The notes under the pieces are model-generated. The model searched no databases. It was not told where the DNA came from and saw nothing but the letters and a program-made list of their open reading frames with translations. This document shows positions 16,377 to 23,463 of a stretch of DNA of 64,000 nucleotides, in pieces. Each line of letters starts with the position of its first letter. Positions within the stretch are counted from its first letter, which is position 1. The translations under genes were made by a program, and so were the position numbers. Source of the stretch: Streptomyces sp. NBC_00539 (lineage in GTDB: Bacteria > Actinomycetota > Actinomycetes > Streptomycetales > Streptomycetaceae); NCBI RefSeq assembly GCF_036346105.1, contig NZ_CP107811.1, positions 4,096,501-4,160,500 of the forward strand, in the 5' to 3' direction.

Positions 16377-17396
16377 GTGAGCAGCAGCGGCCTCATCTAC
16401 GCAGTCATTGTCGGGGCCTGGGCCGCCTACTTGGTGCCCATGTGGCTCCGGAGGCAGGACGAGCTGAACGAAGCCCGTCCGACGGAACGCTTCTCCACTG
16501 CCATCCGGCTGCTTTCCGGCCGGGCGGGAATGGAGCGCCGTTACGCCAAGGGACTGCGTGAGCGCGGTGCCGAAGAGGTGGAACCCCAGCCCCACGCGGA
16601 CCCGGACGCGGCGACGGAAACGGTGAATTCCGTGGAAGCCGACGCCCGGGCTTTCGTCGTGCCCCCGACCAGGGCGGAACCGAGGTCGGCCGGCGCGCAG
16701 CGGGCGGAGCGGGCCCGGCGCGAGCAGCGCCTCCAGGTCCTCGCCCGCCGCAGGCGCACCACCGCGCTGCTCTTCCTGGTCTTCACCCTGGGCGCGGTCG
16801 TCGCCGCGGTCGGCGGCCTGCGCTTCCTGTGGGCGCCGGCCGTCCCCGCGCTGCTGCTGAGCGCCTACATCGTGCACCTGCGGGTCCAGGAGCGGCGGCG
16901 CTACGAGTTCACCATGGACCGCCGGCGCGCGGAGGCGGCCGCCCGGCGGCTGCGCGAGCACCACTCGCGCCGACGCGAGTCGGAGGCCGCGGCCGGCGCC
17001 GAACCGGATCCCGCGCCGCCGGTGTCCCCGCAGGAGGCGGGGCGGCGCGCGGTGGTGGAGCAGACCGACCACGCCGAGTGGGTGGACCAGCAGCGCGAGC
17101 GCGAGCGGGGCCCGGCGCGCGGCGACAGCTGGGAGCCGGTCCCGGTCCCGCTGCCGACCTACGTGACGGCCCCGGTCGCCCCCCGCGCCACCGGTCCGGC
17201 GGCCCCCGACGCCTGGAGCGCGACCCGCTCCAGCACCGCGGAGCCGACCGAACCCCGCCTGCGCGCCCAGCCGGGCCCGCCGAAGCCCGCGGCGGCGGAA
17301 CCGAAGCCCCCGCGCCCCCGCGGCCGCGAGCGCGGCCGCACCCCGCTCTTCGACCAGTACGAGGGCGAGTCCCGCCCCCGCGCCGCGAACGAGTGA
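16377..17396 (+). CDS. sepX: SepX/GLPR-like septal membrane protein
   Basis: A 339-residue membrane protein resembling SepX, an actinobacterial division protein described in Streptomyces venezuelae, and the related Corynebacterium receptor GLPR. It begins VSSSGLIYAVIVGAWAAYLVP (TM1, residues 4-21), followed by WLRRQDELNEARPTERFSTA. A charged cytoplasmic stretch comes next, then two adjoining helices (about 122-165) and a long Arg/Pro-rich disordered tail. GTG 16368 is an alternative start. Position after a moeA-type gene and a rimJ-like gene matches the GLP module. The family assignment is from memory and not checked by alignment. Confidence 0.68.
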   Translation: MSSSGLIYAVIVGAWAAYLVPMWLRRQDELNEARPTERFSTAIRLLSGRAGMERRYAKGLRERGAEEVEPQPHADPDAATETVNSVEADARAFVVPPTRAEPRSAGAQRAERARREQRLQVLARRRRTTALLFLVFTLGAVVAAVGGLRFLWAPAVPALLLSAYIVHLRVQERRRYEFTMDRRRAEAAARRLREHHSRRRESEAAAGAEPDPAPPVSPQEAGRRAVVEQTDHAEWVDQQRERERGPARGDSWEPVPVPLPTYVTAPVAPRATGPAAPDAWSATRSSTAEPTEPRLRAQPGPPKPAAAEPKPPRPRGRERGRTPLFDQYEGESRPRAANE

Positions 17397-17431
17397 TCGG
17401 TGACCTGCGCGGACGCTCCCGAGAACCGGTT

Positions 17432-17460
17432 TTGGAGCACCCGCGCGGGGATGCTAATGT
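17432..17460 (+). promoter_or_regulatory. Promoter of tRNA-Ala
   Basis: TTGGAG (17432-17437), a 17-base spacer and TAATGT (17455-17460) form a good housekeeping-sigma promoter. Initiation is expected at about 17467, just before the tRNA 5' end at 17475. Confidence 0.7.
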
Positions 17461-17474
17461 TTCACACGTCGCAA

Positions 17475-17548
17475 GGGCCTGTGGCGCAGTCTGGTAGCGC
17501 ACCTCGTTCGCATCGAGGGGGTCTGGGGTTCAAATCCCCACAGGTCCA
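17475..17548 (+). tRNA. tRNA-Ala (anticodon CGC)
   Basis: A full cloverleaf: acceptor GGGCCTG/CAGGTCC with the G3-U70 wobble pair that identifies alanine tRNA, and anticodon stem CCTCG/CGAGG with loop TTCGCAT, giving anticodon CGC for GCG codons. The T-arm is TGGGG/CCCCA with loop TTCAAAT. The discriminator base is A. The 3' CCA is not encoded (CAG follows). It stands alone between the sepX-like gene and a GNAT gene. Confidence 0.95.
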
Positions 17549-17557
17549 CAGACGACA

Positions 17558-17622
17558 GTTCCCGGGTTGCTCCCGGGAACGTCACGAGATCCCGTCCGGT
17601 CGAAAGACCGGACGGGATCTCG
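17558..17622 (+). terminator. Two tandem hairpins after tRNA-Ala
   Basis: Hairpin 1 is GTTCCCGGG (17558-17566), loop TTGCT, CCCGGGAAC (17572-17580). Hairpin 2 is a perfect 17-bp stem, CGAGATCCCGTCCGGTC (17585-17601), GAAA tetraloop, and its complement to 17622. Together they form a strong terminator about 10 bp after the tRNA. Confidence 0.85.
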
Positions 17623-17691
17623 GCGTTTGCGGGGTCGTACCGTCGGCCGGGGGCACGCCGGGGAGCCCCCGCCCGGCGGACCCGCGGAGCG

Positions 17692-18201
17692 TCAGCGGGT
17701 CAGGGGGGAGCGGGTCAGGGGCTTGGCCATGCAGACGCTGGACTCGTACGTGCGGTAGTAGCCGAACTTGGGGCAGTCGTCGTAGCCCGAGGAGCGGTAG
17801 AGGGCTATGGCTTCCGGTTGTTGGTCGCCGGTTTCGAGGACCATGCGCAGGCGCCCGGCCTCGCGGGCGTCGGTTTCGAGGAGCGCGAGGATGCGGCGGG
17901 CCAGGCCCAGGCCGCGGGCCTCGGGGATGACGTACATGCGCTTGAGTTCCGCGTCGCCGTCGCGGTAGCCCTCCGGGCTCTCGTCGCGGGCGCGCCAGCC
18001 GCCGCTCGCGACCGGGGCGCCGGTTGTGTCGTAGGCCACGAAGTACAGGCCGTTCGGCGGGGCGAACATCGCCGGGTCGAGGACGGTCGCGTCGCCCTCC
18101 CCCTCGTAGCGGGCCCGGTATTCGAGCTGGACCTGGTCGTCGAGCTTGACCGCGTCCGGGTGGTCGTACGGCACGGCGCGCAGGGTAATCCCGTGAGACA
18201 T
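17692..18201 (-). CDS. GNAT family N-acetyltransferase
   Basis: A 169-residue GNAT protein. ELKRMYVIPEARGLGLARRIL (about residues 85-105) is the acetyl-CoA-binding A motif (R/Q-x-x-G-x-G/A). LRMVLETGDQQPEAIALYRSSGYDDCPKFGYY is the B-motif region with the Tyr general acid. Substrate unknown. The ATG at 18201 has no ribosome site, but TACGAT lies six bases upstream, suggesting a leaderless message. It is divergent from xthA with only 38 bp between the start codons. Confidence 0.88.
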   Translation of the reverse strand: MSHGITLRAVPYDHPDAVKLDDQVQLEYRARYEGEGDATVLDPAMFAPPNGLYFVAYDTTGAPVASGGWRARDESPEGYRDGDAELKRMYVIPEARGLGLARRILALLETDAREAGRLRMVLETGDQQPEAIALYRSSGYDDCPKFGYYRTYESSVCMAKPLTRSPLTR

Positions 18202-18207
18202 CGGAAC

Positions 18208-18233
18208 ATCGTACGGAACGCTCCCGCTATCGT
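18208..18233. promoter_or_regulatory. Back-to-back leaderless -10 boxes of the GNAT gene and xthA
   Basis: On the minus strand TACGAT (18208-18213) is six bases from the GNAT ATG. On the plus strand TATCGT (18228-18233) is six bases from the xthA ATG. The two boxes are 14 bp apart, so each promoter's -35 position falls on the other's -10 region. Confidence 0.5.
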
Positions 18234-18239
18234 GCGGGG

Positions 18240-19043
18240 ATGCTCACCGTGACCACCGTGAATGTGAATGGGATCCGCGCCGCAGCGAAGAAGGGCTTCG
18301 TGGAGTGGCTCGCCGGGTCCGACGCCGACGTCGTGTGCCTCCAGGAGGTACGGGCCGAGGAAGAGCAGATCCCGGTGGAGGCGCGGGAGCCCGAGGGGTG
18401 GCACACCGTGTTCGCCCCGGCCGCCGTCAAGGGCCGGGCCGGGGTCGCGCTCTACACGCGCCGGGCGCCCGAGCGGGTGCAGATCGGCTTCGGGAGCGCC
18501 GAGTTCGACGGCTCCGGCCGGTACGTCGAGGTGGACCTGCCCGGGGTGACCGTGGCGAGCCTGTACCTGCCGTCCGGAGAGGCGGGCACGGAGAAGCAGG
18601 ACGAGAAGTACCGGTTCATGGAGGAGTTCATCGCCCACCTCGCCGAGCTCAAGGTGCGGGCCGCCGCCGACGGGCGCGAGGTCGTGGTCTGCGGCGACTG
18701 GAACATCTGCCACCGGGAAGCGGACCTCAAGAACTGGAAGACCAACCGCAAGAACGCCGGTTTCCTGCCCGAGGAACGGGAGTGGCTCGGCAACGTGTAC
18801 CAGGAGGCCGGCTACGTCGACGTCGTGCGCGTGCTGCACCCGGACACCGACGGGCCGTACTCCTGGTGGTCCTACCGCGGCCGCGCCTTCGACAACGACG
18901 CCGGCTGGCGCATCGACCTCCAGGTGGCCACCCCGGGGCTGGCGGGACGCGCGGTGAAGGCGTGGGTGGAGCGGGCCGAGACGCACCCGGAGCGGTGGTC
19001 GGACCACGCCCCCGTGACGGTGGTCTACGAGCTGGGGTCCTGA
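18240..19043 (+). CDS. xthA: Exodeoxyribonuclease III (apurinic/apyrimidinic endonuclease)
   Basis: Base-excision repair enzyme that cuts DNA 5' to abasic sites and trims 3' ends. The 267-residue protein has the family order: TVNVNGIRAAAKKGF, DVVCLQEVRAEEEQIP (metal-binding Glu), SLYLPSGEAGTEKQDEKYRF, VVCGDWNICHREADLKNWK (catalytic Asp/Asn) and WWSYRGRAFDNDAGWRIDL, ending SDHAPVTVVYEL with the catalytic His. All key residues are present. Its 3' end overlaps the convergent MerR gene by 19 bp. Confidence 0.96.
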   Translation: MLTVTTVNVNGIRAAAKKGFVEWLAGSDADVVCLQEVRAEEEQIPVEAREPEGWHTVFAPAAVKGRAGVALYTRRAPERVQIGFGSAEFDGSGRYVEVDLPGVTVASLYLPSGEAGTEKQDEKYRFMEEFIAHLAELKVRAAADGREVVVCGDWNICHREADLKNWKTNRKNAGFLPEEREWLGNVYQEAGYVDVVRVLHPDTDGPYSWWSYRGRAFDNDAGWRIDLQVATPGLAGRAVKAWVERAETHPERWSDHAPVTVVYELGS

Positions 19044-19723
19044 GCTCCGGAGGGCCCCGACGCCCCGGGTGCCCCCGGGGCCAGCAGGCGGTCCATCGCC
19101 ATGGTGAGCTCCGCCTCGACCACGCTCTTGGCGAGCGGACGCAGCCGGGGCAGGGCGTCCTGCGTCAGGTGCGCGGAGATCAGCTCCGTGAACAGGGCCG
19201 CCATCGCGTCGGCGTGCGCGCGCACCCGGCGGCCGGTCTCCAGCACCGCGGCCAGCGGGACGCCCTCGCGGACCAGCGCCGAGGAGACCTCCAGCAGACG
19301 GCGGCTGACGTGCACGATCTCGTCGCCGTCGACGGCGAGGTAGCCGAGGTCCAGGGAGGCCGCCAGGTTCTCCGGGGTGACCTCCCCCTCGAAGTAGTCG
19401 GCCAGCGCCTCGGGCGTCAGCCGTACCGGGGTCTCCTCCGACCAGCCGATGCCGAGCAGCTCGCCGAGCTGGCCGACGTCGCGGCCGTGTTCGAAGGCGG
19501 CCGTGAGCTCGGCGATCCCGCCGAGGGTGTGACCGCGTTCCAGGAGGGCGGCGATGGTGCGCAGCCGGGCGAGGTGGTGCTCGTCGTACCAGGCGATCCG
19601 GCCTTCGCGGCGGGGCGGTGGGAGGAGCTTGCGCTCGCGGTAGAAGCGCAGGGTGCGCACCGGGATGCCGGCCGCCTCGGCCAGCTCCTCCGTACGGTAT
19701 TCGTGTGTCTTTTCTTCCGCCAC
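19025..19723 (-). CDS. MerR family transcriptional regulator
   Basis: A 232-residue regulator. YRTEELAEAAGIPVRTLRFYRERKLLPPPRREGRIAWYDEHHLARLRTI (residues 8-56) is a MerR winged helix. The C-terminal effector domain lacks the clustered cysteines of metal sensors, so an organic ligand is more likely. GTG 19723 is chosen because TACGCT lies six bases before it (19730-19735 on this strand) and no Shine-Dalgarno is present. It is divergent from the monooxygenase operon, with a dyad between them, and is the obvious candidate regulator of that operon. Confidence 0.88.
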   Translation of the reverse strand: MAEEKTHEYRTEELAEAAGIPVRTLRFYRERKLLPPPRREGRIAWYDEHHLARLRTIAALLERGHTLGGIAELTAAFEHGRDVGQLGELLGIGWSEETPVRLTPEALADYFEGEVTPENLAASLDLGYLAVDGDEIVHVSRRLLEVSSALVREGVPLAAVLETGRRVRAHADAMAALFTELISAHLTQDALPRLRPLAKSVVEAELTMAMDRLLAPGAPGASGPSGAQDPSS

Positions 19724-19807
19724 ATGCGCAGCGTAGGGCGTACCCGCAGTAACTTTCCCGGCGAGACCCCTACCCATGGGTACGGGGCTGCTCTACCCTC
19801 CCGATTG

Positions 19808-19825
19808 TGCCAGTGATTGCTGGCA
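19808..19825. promoter_or_regulatory. Inverted repeat, candidate operator of the monooxygenase operon
   Basis: TGCCAG (19808-19813), six-base spacer, CTGGCA (19820-19825) is a perfect dyad in the MerR/monooxygenase intergenic region, 51 bp upstream of the monooxygenase ATG. It may bind the divergent MerR protein, although its spacing is not the classic MerR -10/-35 spacer dyad. Confidence 0.5.
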
Positions 19826-19875
19826 GTGTTCGATGACGGTGCGGGCTGGGACTGTGGAAGCGGAAGGCGGCGGGC

Positions 19876-21462
19876 ATGGGCGGCATGGACGGGCGCGAGC
19901 ACGTGCGGGTGGCGGTGATCGGCTCCGGGTTCGGCGGGCTGGGCGCGGCGGTACGGCTGCGGCGCGAGGGGATCACGGACTTCGTCGTGCTGGAACGGGC
20001 CGGCTCGGTCGGCGGGACGTGGCGCGACAACAGCTATCCCGGGTGCGCGTGCGACGTCCCCTCGCACCTGTACTCCTTCTCCTTCGCGCCCAACCCGGAC
20101 TGGCCCCGGACCTTCTCCGGGCAGCCCGCCATCCGCGCGTACCTGGAACACGTCGCCGACACCTTCGGGCTGCGCCCGCACATCCGGCTGGACTCCGAGG
20201 TGCGGATGATGCGCTGGGACGCCGAGGAGCTGCGCTGGGAGATCGAGACCCCCGCCGGTGAACTGACCGCCGACGTGGTGGTGTCGGCGACCGGGCCGCT
20301 GTCGGACCCGAAGGTGCCGGAGGTCCCGGGGCTGGACACGTTCCCCGGGAAGGTCTTCCACTCCGCCCGCTGGGACCACGACTACGACCTGCGCGGCAAG
20401 CGCGTCGCGATGATCGGCACCGGCGCCTCGGCGATCCAGATCGTGCCCGCCATCGCCCCCGACGTGGAGCGCCTGACGCTGTTCCAGCGGACCCCGCCGT
20501 GGGTGATGCCCCGCACGGACCGGGCGATCTCCACCGCCGAGCGCTGGCTGCACCGCCAGCTGCCGTTCACCCGGGCGGCGCGGCGCGGGCTGCTGTGGGG
20601 GATCCGCGAACTCCAGGTCAGCGCCTTCACCAAGCGGCCCGGTCAGCTCGGGCTGATCGAGTCCCTGGCCAAGGCCAACATGGCGCGCTCGATCAAGGAC
20701 CCGCAGCTGCGGGCCAAGCTGACCCCCTCCTACCGGATCGGCTGCAAGCGGATCCTGCTGTCCAGCGAGTACTACCCGGCGCTCGCCCGGCCCAACGTGG
20801 ACCTGGTGGCCTCCGGGCTGGCGGAGGTCCGGGGCAGCACGCTGGTGGCGGCGGACGGGACCGAGACCGAGGTGGACGCCGTCGTCTTCGGCACGGGCTT
20901 CCACGTCACCGACATGCCGATCGCCGACCGGGTGGTGGGCGCCGGCGGCGAGACGCTGGCGGACGCGTGGAAGGACGGGATGCAGGCGCTGCGCGGGGCG
21001 ACGGCGGCCGGCTTCCCCAACTGGATGACGATCATCGGGCCCAACACCGGGCTCGGCAACAGCTCGATGATCCTGATGATCGAGTCGCAGCTGAACTACA
21101 TGGCCGACTACCTGCGCCAGCTGGACGTGCTCGGCGGCCGGGCCGCCCTCGCCGCCAGGCCCTCGGCGGTGGGTGCCTGGAACCGGCGCGTCCAGGCCCG
21201 GATGGAACGGACGGTCTGGAACACCGGCGGCTGCACCAGCTGGTACCTGGACGCCGGCGGCCGCAACACGACCGTCTGGCCGGGCACCACGGGCGAGTTC
21301 CGGCGCGAGACGCGCTCGGTCGACCTCGCGGAGTACGAGGTCGTACGCGTCCGGGAGCGGGACCGCGAGCGGGTCCCGGCCGTCAAGGCGGCGGTCCCGG
21401 CGCCCGCGGTCCCGGCGCCCACCGCCCCCGCCGCCGCTCCCGTCGAGGAGGGCGCGGCATGA
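19876..21462 (+). CDS. Flavin-containing Baeyer-Villiger-type monooxygenase
   Basis: A 528-residue FAD/NADPH monooxygenase. VAVIGSGFGG (G16-x-G-x-x-G21) binds FAD. FPGKVFHSARW (156-166) matches the Baeyer-Villiger fingerprint F-x-G-x-x-x-H-x-x-x-W. VAMIGTGASAIQIVP is the second, NADPH-binding glycine motif. It would insert oxygen next to a ketone to give an ester. The last 40 residues are an Ala/Pro-rich tail. ATG 19876 follows GGAAGG. Its stop overlaps the hydrolase start (ATGA), pointing to an operon in which the ester product could be hydrolysed next. Confidence 0.92.
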   Translation: MGGMDGREHVRVAVIGSGFGGLGAAVRLRREGITDFVVLERAGSVGGTWRDNSYPGCACDVPSHLYSFSFAPNPDWPRTFSGQPAIRAYLEHVADTFGLRPHIRLDSEVRMMRWDAEELRWEIETPAGELTADVVVSATGPLSDPKVPEVPGLDTFPGKVFHSARWDHDYDLRGKRVAMIGTGASAIQIVPAIAPDVERLTLFQRTPPWVMPRTDRAISTAERWLHRQLPFTRAARRGLLWGIRELQVSAFTKRPGQLGLIESLAKANMARSIKDPQLRAKLTPSYRIGCKRILLSSEYYPALARPNVDLVASGLAEVRGSTLVAADGTETEVDAVVFGTGFHVTDMPIADRVVGAGGETLADAWKDGMQALRGATAAGFPNWMTIIGPNTGLGNSSMILMIESQLNYMADYLRQLDVLGGRAALAARPSAVGAWNRRVQARMERTVWNTGGCTSWYLDAGGRNTTVWPGTTGEFRRETRSVDLAEYEVVRVRERDRERVPAVKAAVPAPAVPAPTAPAAAPVEEGAA

Positions 21463-22409
21463 GGCGCCCGGCGTACGTCACCTCCGGCCGGTACGCGCCC
21501 CCGCCCGCCCGGCGCGAACTGGTCGCCGTCTCCGCCGACGGGGCCCGGCTGCACGTCGAGGTCCACGGCGACGAGGACGCCCCGCCCGTGGTCCTCTCCC
21601 ACGGCTGGACCTGCTCCACCGCCTTCTGGGCCGCCCAGATACGCGACCTGGCCCGGGACCACCGGGTCATCGCCTACGACCAGCGCGGCCACGGGCGCAG
21701 CCCCGCCGGGCGCTGGTACACCACCTCCGCGCTCGCCGACGACCTCCTCGCGGTACTGGAGGCCACCCTCGCCCCCGGTGAACGGGCCGTCGTCGCGGGC
21801 CACTCCATGGGCGGCATGACGATCATGGCCGCCGCCGGGCGGCCGGGGTTCGCCGAGCGCGTCGCGGCCGCCCTGCTGTGCAGCACCGGCAGCGCGCGGC
21901 TCGTCGCGGAGGCGCTGGTCCTGCCGGTGCGCGCCGGGCGCGCGCGGACCCGTATCACCGGCGCGATCCTCGGATCCCGCGCCCCGCTCGGACCCGTCAC
22001 GCCGGTCGGCAAGCGCGTGCTGAGGTACGCCACGATGGGCCCCGCCGCCACGCCGGACCAGGTCGAGGCCTGTGCGCGCATCGTGCACGGCTGCCCCACC
22101 GGCGTCCGGTACGCCTGGTCGCAGGTGCTCGCCGGGCTCGACCTGGAGGCCGACCTGGCCTCGCTGACCGTGCCCACCGCCGTCATCGGCGGCACGAACG
22201 ACCGGCTGACCCCGATCCTGCACGCCCGTGCCCTCGCCGCCGCGCTGCCCGACTGCGCCGGCCTCACCGAGCTGCCCGGCATGGGCCACATGACCCCGAT
22301 CGAAGCGCCGGAGGCCGTCACCCGCGTGATACGCGAGCTGGCCGCCCGCCGCCCGGCGCAGCACCGACCCGACACCACGCAGGCCACCCTGAAGGAGAAG
22401 ACGCCGTGA
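21459..22409 (+). CDS. Alpha/beta hydrolase
   Basis: A 316-residue alpha/beta hydrolase. VLSHGWTCSTAFW supplies the oxyanion hole, GHSMGG the nucleophile (Ser116), VIGGTNDRLTP the acidic residue and GMGHMTPIEAPE the catalytic His. It is probably an esterase or lactonase. Translationally coupled to the monooxygenase before it (4-bp ATGA overlap) and to the SDR after it (GTGA overlap). Acting after a Baeyer-Villiger oxidation it would open the ester or lactone. This order of function is inferred, not shown. Confidence 0.92.
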   Translation: MRRPAYVTSGRYAPPPARRELVAVSADGARLHVEVHGDEDAPPVVLSHGWTCSTAFWAAQIRDLARDHRVIAYDQRGHGRSPAGRWYTTSALADDLLAVLEATLAPGERAVVAGHSMGGMTIMAAAGRPGFAERVAAALLCSTGSARLVAEALVLPVRAGRARTRITGAILGSRAPLGPVTPVGKRVLRYATMGPAATPDQVEACARIVHGCPTGVRYAWSQVLAGLDLEADLASLTVPTAVIGGTNDRLTPILHARALAAALPDCAGLTELPGMGHMTPIEAPEAVTRVIRELAARRPAQHRPDTTQATLKEKTP

Positions 22410-23299
22410 GCGCTCGCAGGAGTCTGGAAGGCCAGGTCGCCGTCGTCACCGGCGCCGCCCGCGGGGTCGGTGAGCTCCTGGCCCGCAAACTGTCCGCGCG
22501 CGGCGCGAAGGTCGCCCTGGTCGGGCTGGAGCCGGAGGCCCTCAAAGAGGTCTCCGAACGGCTGCACACCGACAGCGACCACTGGCACGCCGACGTCACC
22601 GACCACGAGGCGATGGCCCGCGTCGCGCAGGAGGTCAAGCAGCGCTTCGGCAAGGTGGACGTCGTCGTCGCCAACGCGGGCGTCGCCTCCGGCGGGCCGT
22701 TCGCCGACTCCGACCCCGACGCCTGGCGCCGGGTGATCGAGGTCAACCTGATCGGCGGGGCCGTGACCGCCCGCGCCTTCCTGCCGGTACTGACGGAGAG
22801 CCGCGGCTACTTCCTCCAGATAGCCTCCCTCGCGGCGATCACCCCGGCGCCGATGATGACGGCGTACTGCGCCTCCAAGTCCGGGGTCGAGGCGTTCGCG
22901 CACTGCCTGCGCGCCGAGGTCGGCTACAAGGGCGTCAAGGTGGGCGTCGGCTACCTCTCCTGGACCGACACCGACATGGTGCGCGGCGCGGACCAGGACG
23001 AGGTCATGCGGGAGTTGCGCGGCCGGCTGCCGTGGCCGGCGAACCGCACCTATCCCCTCGGGCCGGCCGTCGACCGGATCGTGGCCGGCATCGAGCGGCG
23101 CTCGGCGCACGTGTACGCGCAGTGGTGGCTGCGGGGCACGCAGGGCGTACGGGGATACCTCCCGGCGCTGATCGCGGCCGGCGGCCGTCGGGAGATGCGG
23201 CACTTCGAGCCCCGGCTGGCCGGCATCCCGCGGGGGCTGGTCGGCGCCGGGGGCGCCGCCGACGAGCAGGAGCGGACGGCGGACGCGCCGCGCGGCTGA
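22406..23299 (+). CDS. Short-chain dehydrogenase/reductase
   Basis: A 297-residue SDR. VVTGAARGVGELLAR gives the TGxxxGxG cofactor motif, VVVANAGVASGG the NAG motif, and Tyr154/Lys158 (YCASK) the catalytic pair, with the Ser in IASLAAI. GTG 22406 overlaps the hydrolase stop and follows GAAGGAGAAG. The final 45 residues extend past the SDR core. With its partners it resembles the monooxygenase/hydrolase/SDR part of mymA-type operons of mycobacteria, but substrate and direction (alcohol to ketone or reverse) are unknown. Confidence 0.92.
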   Translation: MSARRSLEGQVAVVTGAARGVGELLARKLSARGAKVALVGLEPEALKEVSERLHTDSDHWHADVTDHEAMARVAQEVKQRFGKVDVVVANAGVASGGPFADSDPDAWRRVIEVNLIGGAVTARAFLPVLTESRGYFLQIASLAAITPAPMMTAYCASKSGVEAFAHCLRAEVGYKGVKVGVGYLSWTDTDMVRGADQDEVMRELRGRLPWPANRTYPLGPAVDRIVAGIERRSAHVYAQWWLRGTQGVRGYLPALIAAGGRREMRHFEPRLAGIPRGLVGAGGAADEQERTADAPRG

Positions 23300-23352
23300 C
23301 CGGGCCGGCCCGAGGGGCGCGGAGACACAGGGGCGCAGAGGGCTGTGGGGCC

Positions 23353-23388
23353 CGGGGGCGCGGCCCGTTGCGGCGGGCCGCGCCCCCG
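23353..23388. terminator. Bidirectional terminator between the SDR and tricorn genes
   Basis: A perfect 15-bp stem, CGGGGGCGCGGCCCG (23353-23367), loop TTGCGG, and its complement (23374-23388), lies between the converging SDR and tricorn genes. Confidence 0.8.
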
Positions 23389-23395
23389 CGCCCGG

Positions 23396-23463
23396 GCCCT
23401 CGGTGGAGCCGTGCCCGCGCGCCTACGCCCTCGGTGGAGCCGTGCCCGCGCGCCTACGCCCTC
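23396..23463 (-). repeat. 31-bp tandem duplication covering the tricorn stop codon
   Basis: Two identical 31-bp units (23396-23426 and 23427-23457), each beginning GCCCTCGGTGGAGCCG and ending GCGCCTAC, plus six more bases of a third. The unit nearest the gene includes the tricorn stop (CTA, 23454-23456), so the stop and its context are duplicated downstream. Confidence 0.92.
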
